From positions 1 through 44,933 of the forward strand of contig WGNO01000025.1 in assembly GCA_016124525.1 (NCBI GenBank): a stretch of 44,933 nt of DNA, in the 5' to 3' direction. Made by a program: the position numbers and the translations under genes. The DNA is from Nostoc sp. RI_552. GTDB lineage: Bacteria > Cyanobacteriota > Cyanobacteriia > Cyanobacteriales > Nostocaceae. Within the stretch, counting starts at the first letter, position 1. Each line of letters opens with the position of its first letter. Positions 44,920-44,933 of the stretch are shown here, one piece after another. Under the pieces are notes generated by a model, which was not told where the DNA came from, made no database searches, and worked only from the letters and a program-made list of their open reading frames with translations.

Positions 44920-44933
44920 GCCAAGTTGAATAT

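Noticed and set aside
1..44933. CRISPR array, prophage or intact transposase gene
   Set aside because: No regularly spaced repeats with unique spacers, no phage structural genes and no complete transposase were found.

Overview
The window is cyanobacterial chromosome, most likely from a filamentous, probably heterocyst-forming genus of the Nostoc/Anabaena type. The signs are: a tRNA-Leu(UAA) gene split by a 249-nt group I intron; at least 13 copies of the HIP1 octamer GCGATCGC; ndhL next to a DUF3007 gene and trpA; DUF751 next to rbfA; a HetZ-related protein; a fused modBC molybdate transporter; heptanucleotide tandem repeats; and a CphB-type phytochrome with its response regulator. Most of the window is ordinary chromosomal DNA. 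Insertion-sequence debris and a peptide gene form the accessory part.

Layout. 1-1000: the 3' end of a TnpB (IS200/IS605 OrfB-type) gene with its right end, then a non-coding leader. 987-8243: glyA, cinA, two uncharacterised minus-strand genes and ppsA. 8464-12518: an SbmA/BacA-like ABC transporter, a second tnpB remnant whose stop overlaps the start of a PMT-type glycosyltransferase, and a convergent conserved gene. 12882-17185: a membrane Ser/Thr kinase, a coiled-coil membrane protein, and the minus-strand cluster ndhL-DUF3007-trpA. 17500-17833: the split trnL. 17964-22549: a flippase-like membrane protein, two lipoproteins, larC and a Sua5/YciO/YrdC protein. 22921-28154: a HetZ-related gene, a Dam methylase, DUF751-rbfA, DUF4327, a small conserved protein and a single-domain response regulator. 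28934-34482: a light-signalling operon (phytochrome kinase, Rcp-type regulator, REC-PAS-kinase). 34472-38875: a kinase-like membrane protein with no catalytic lobe, an alpha/beta hydrolase, a tiny membrane protein and an exostosin-like glycosyltransferase. 38929-39257: a third tnpB remnant with a right end. 39258-43968: a HAD hydrolase and a minus-strand molybdate operon (modA, modBC, XRE-PBP regulator). 44517-44786: a double-glycine-leader peptide precursor (putative RiPP), preceded by an 18-bp palindrome and followed by strong inverted repeats.

How the genes work together. The phytochrome operon reads as photoreceptor kinase to Rcp-type regulator, with a second multi-PAS kinase for further input. 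The mod operon reads as uptake plus a DNA-binding protein carrying a periplasmic-binding-protein fold, which suggests feedback sensing. The Dam methylase recognises GATC in its family, and GATC lies inside every HIP1 site. The most interesting accessory items are the peptide gene at the right edge, the kinase with a missing catalytic lobe, and the IS200/IS605-type remnants. Two of these remnants keep the tnpB 3' end plus right end, the part of such elements that encodes the guide RNA. No CRISPR array, prophage or intact transposase gene was seen.
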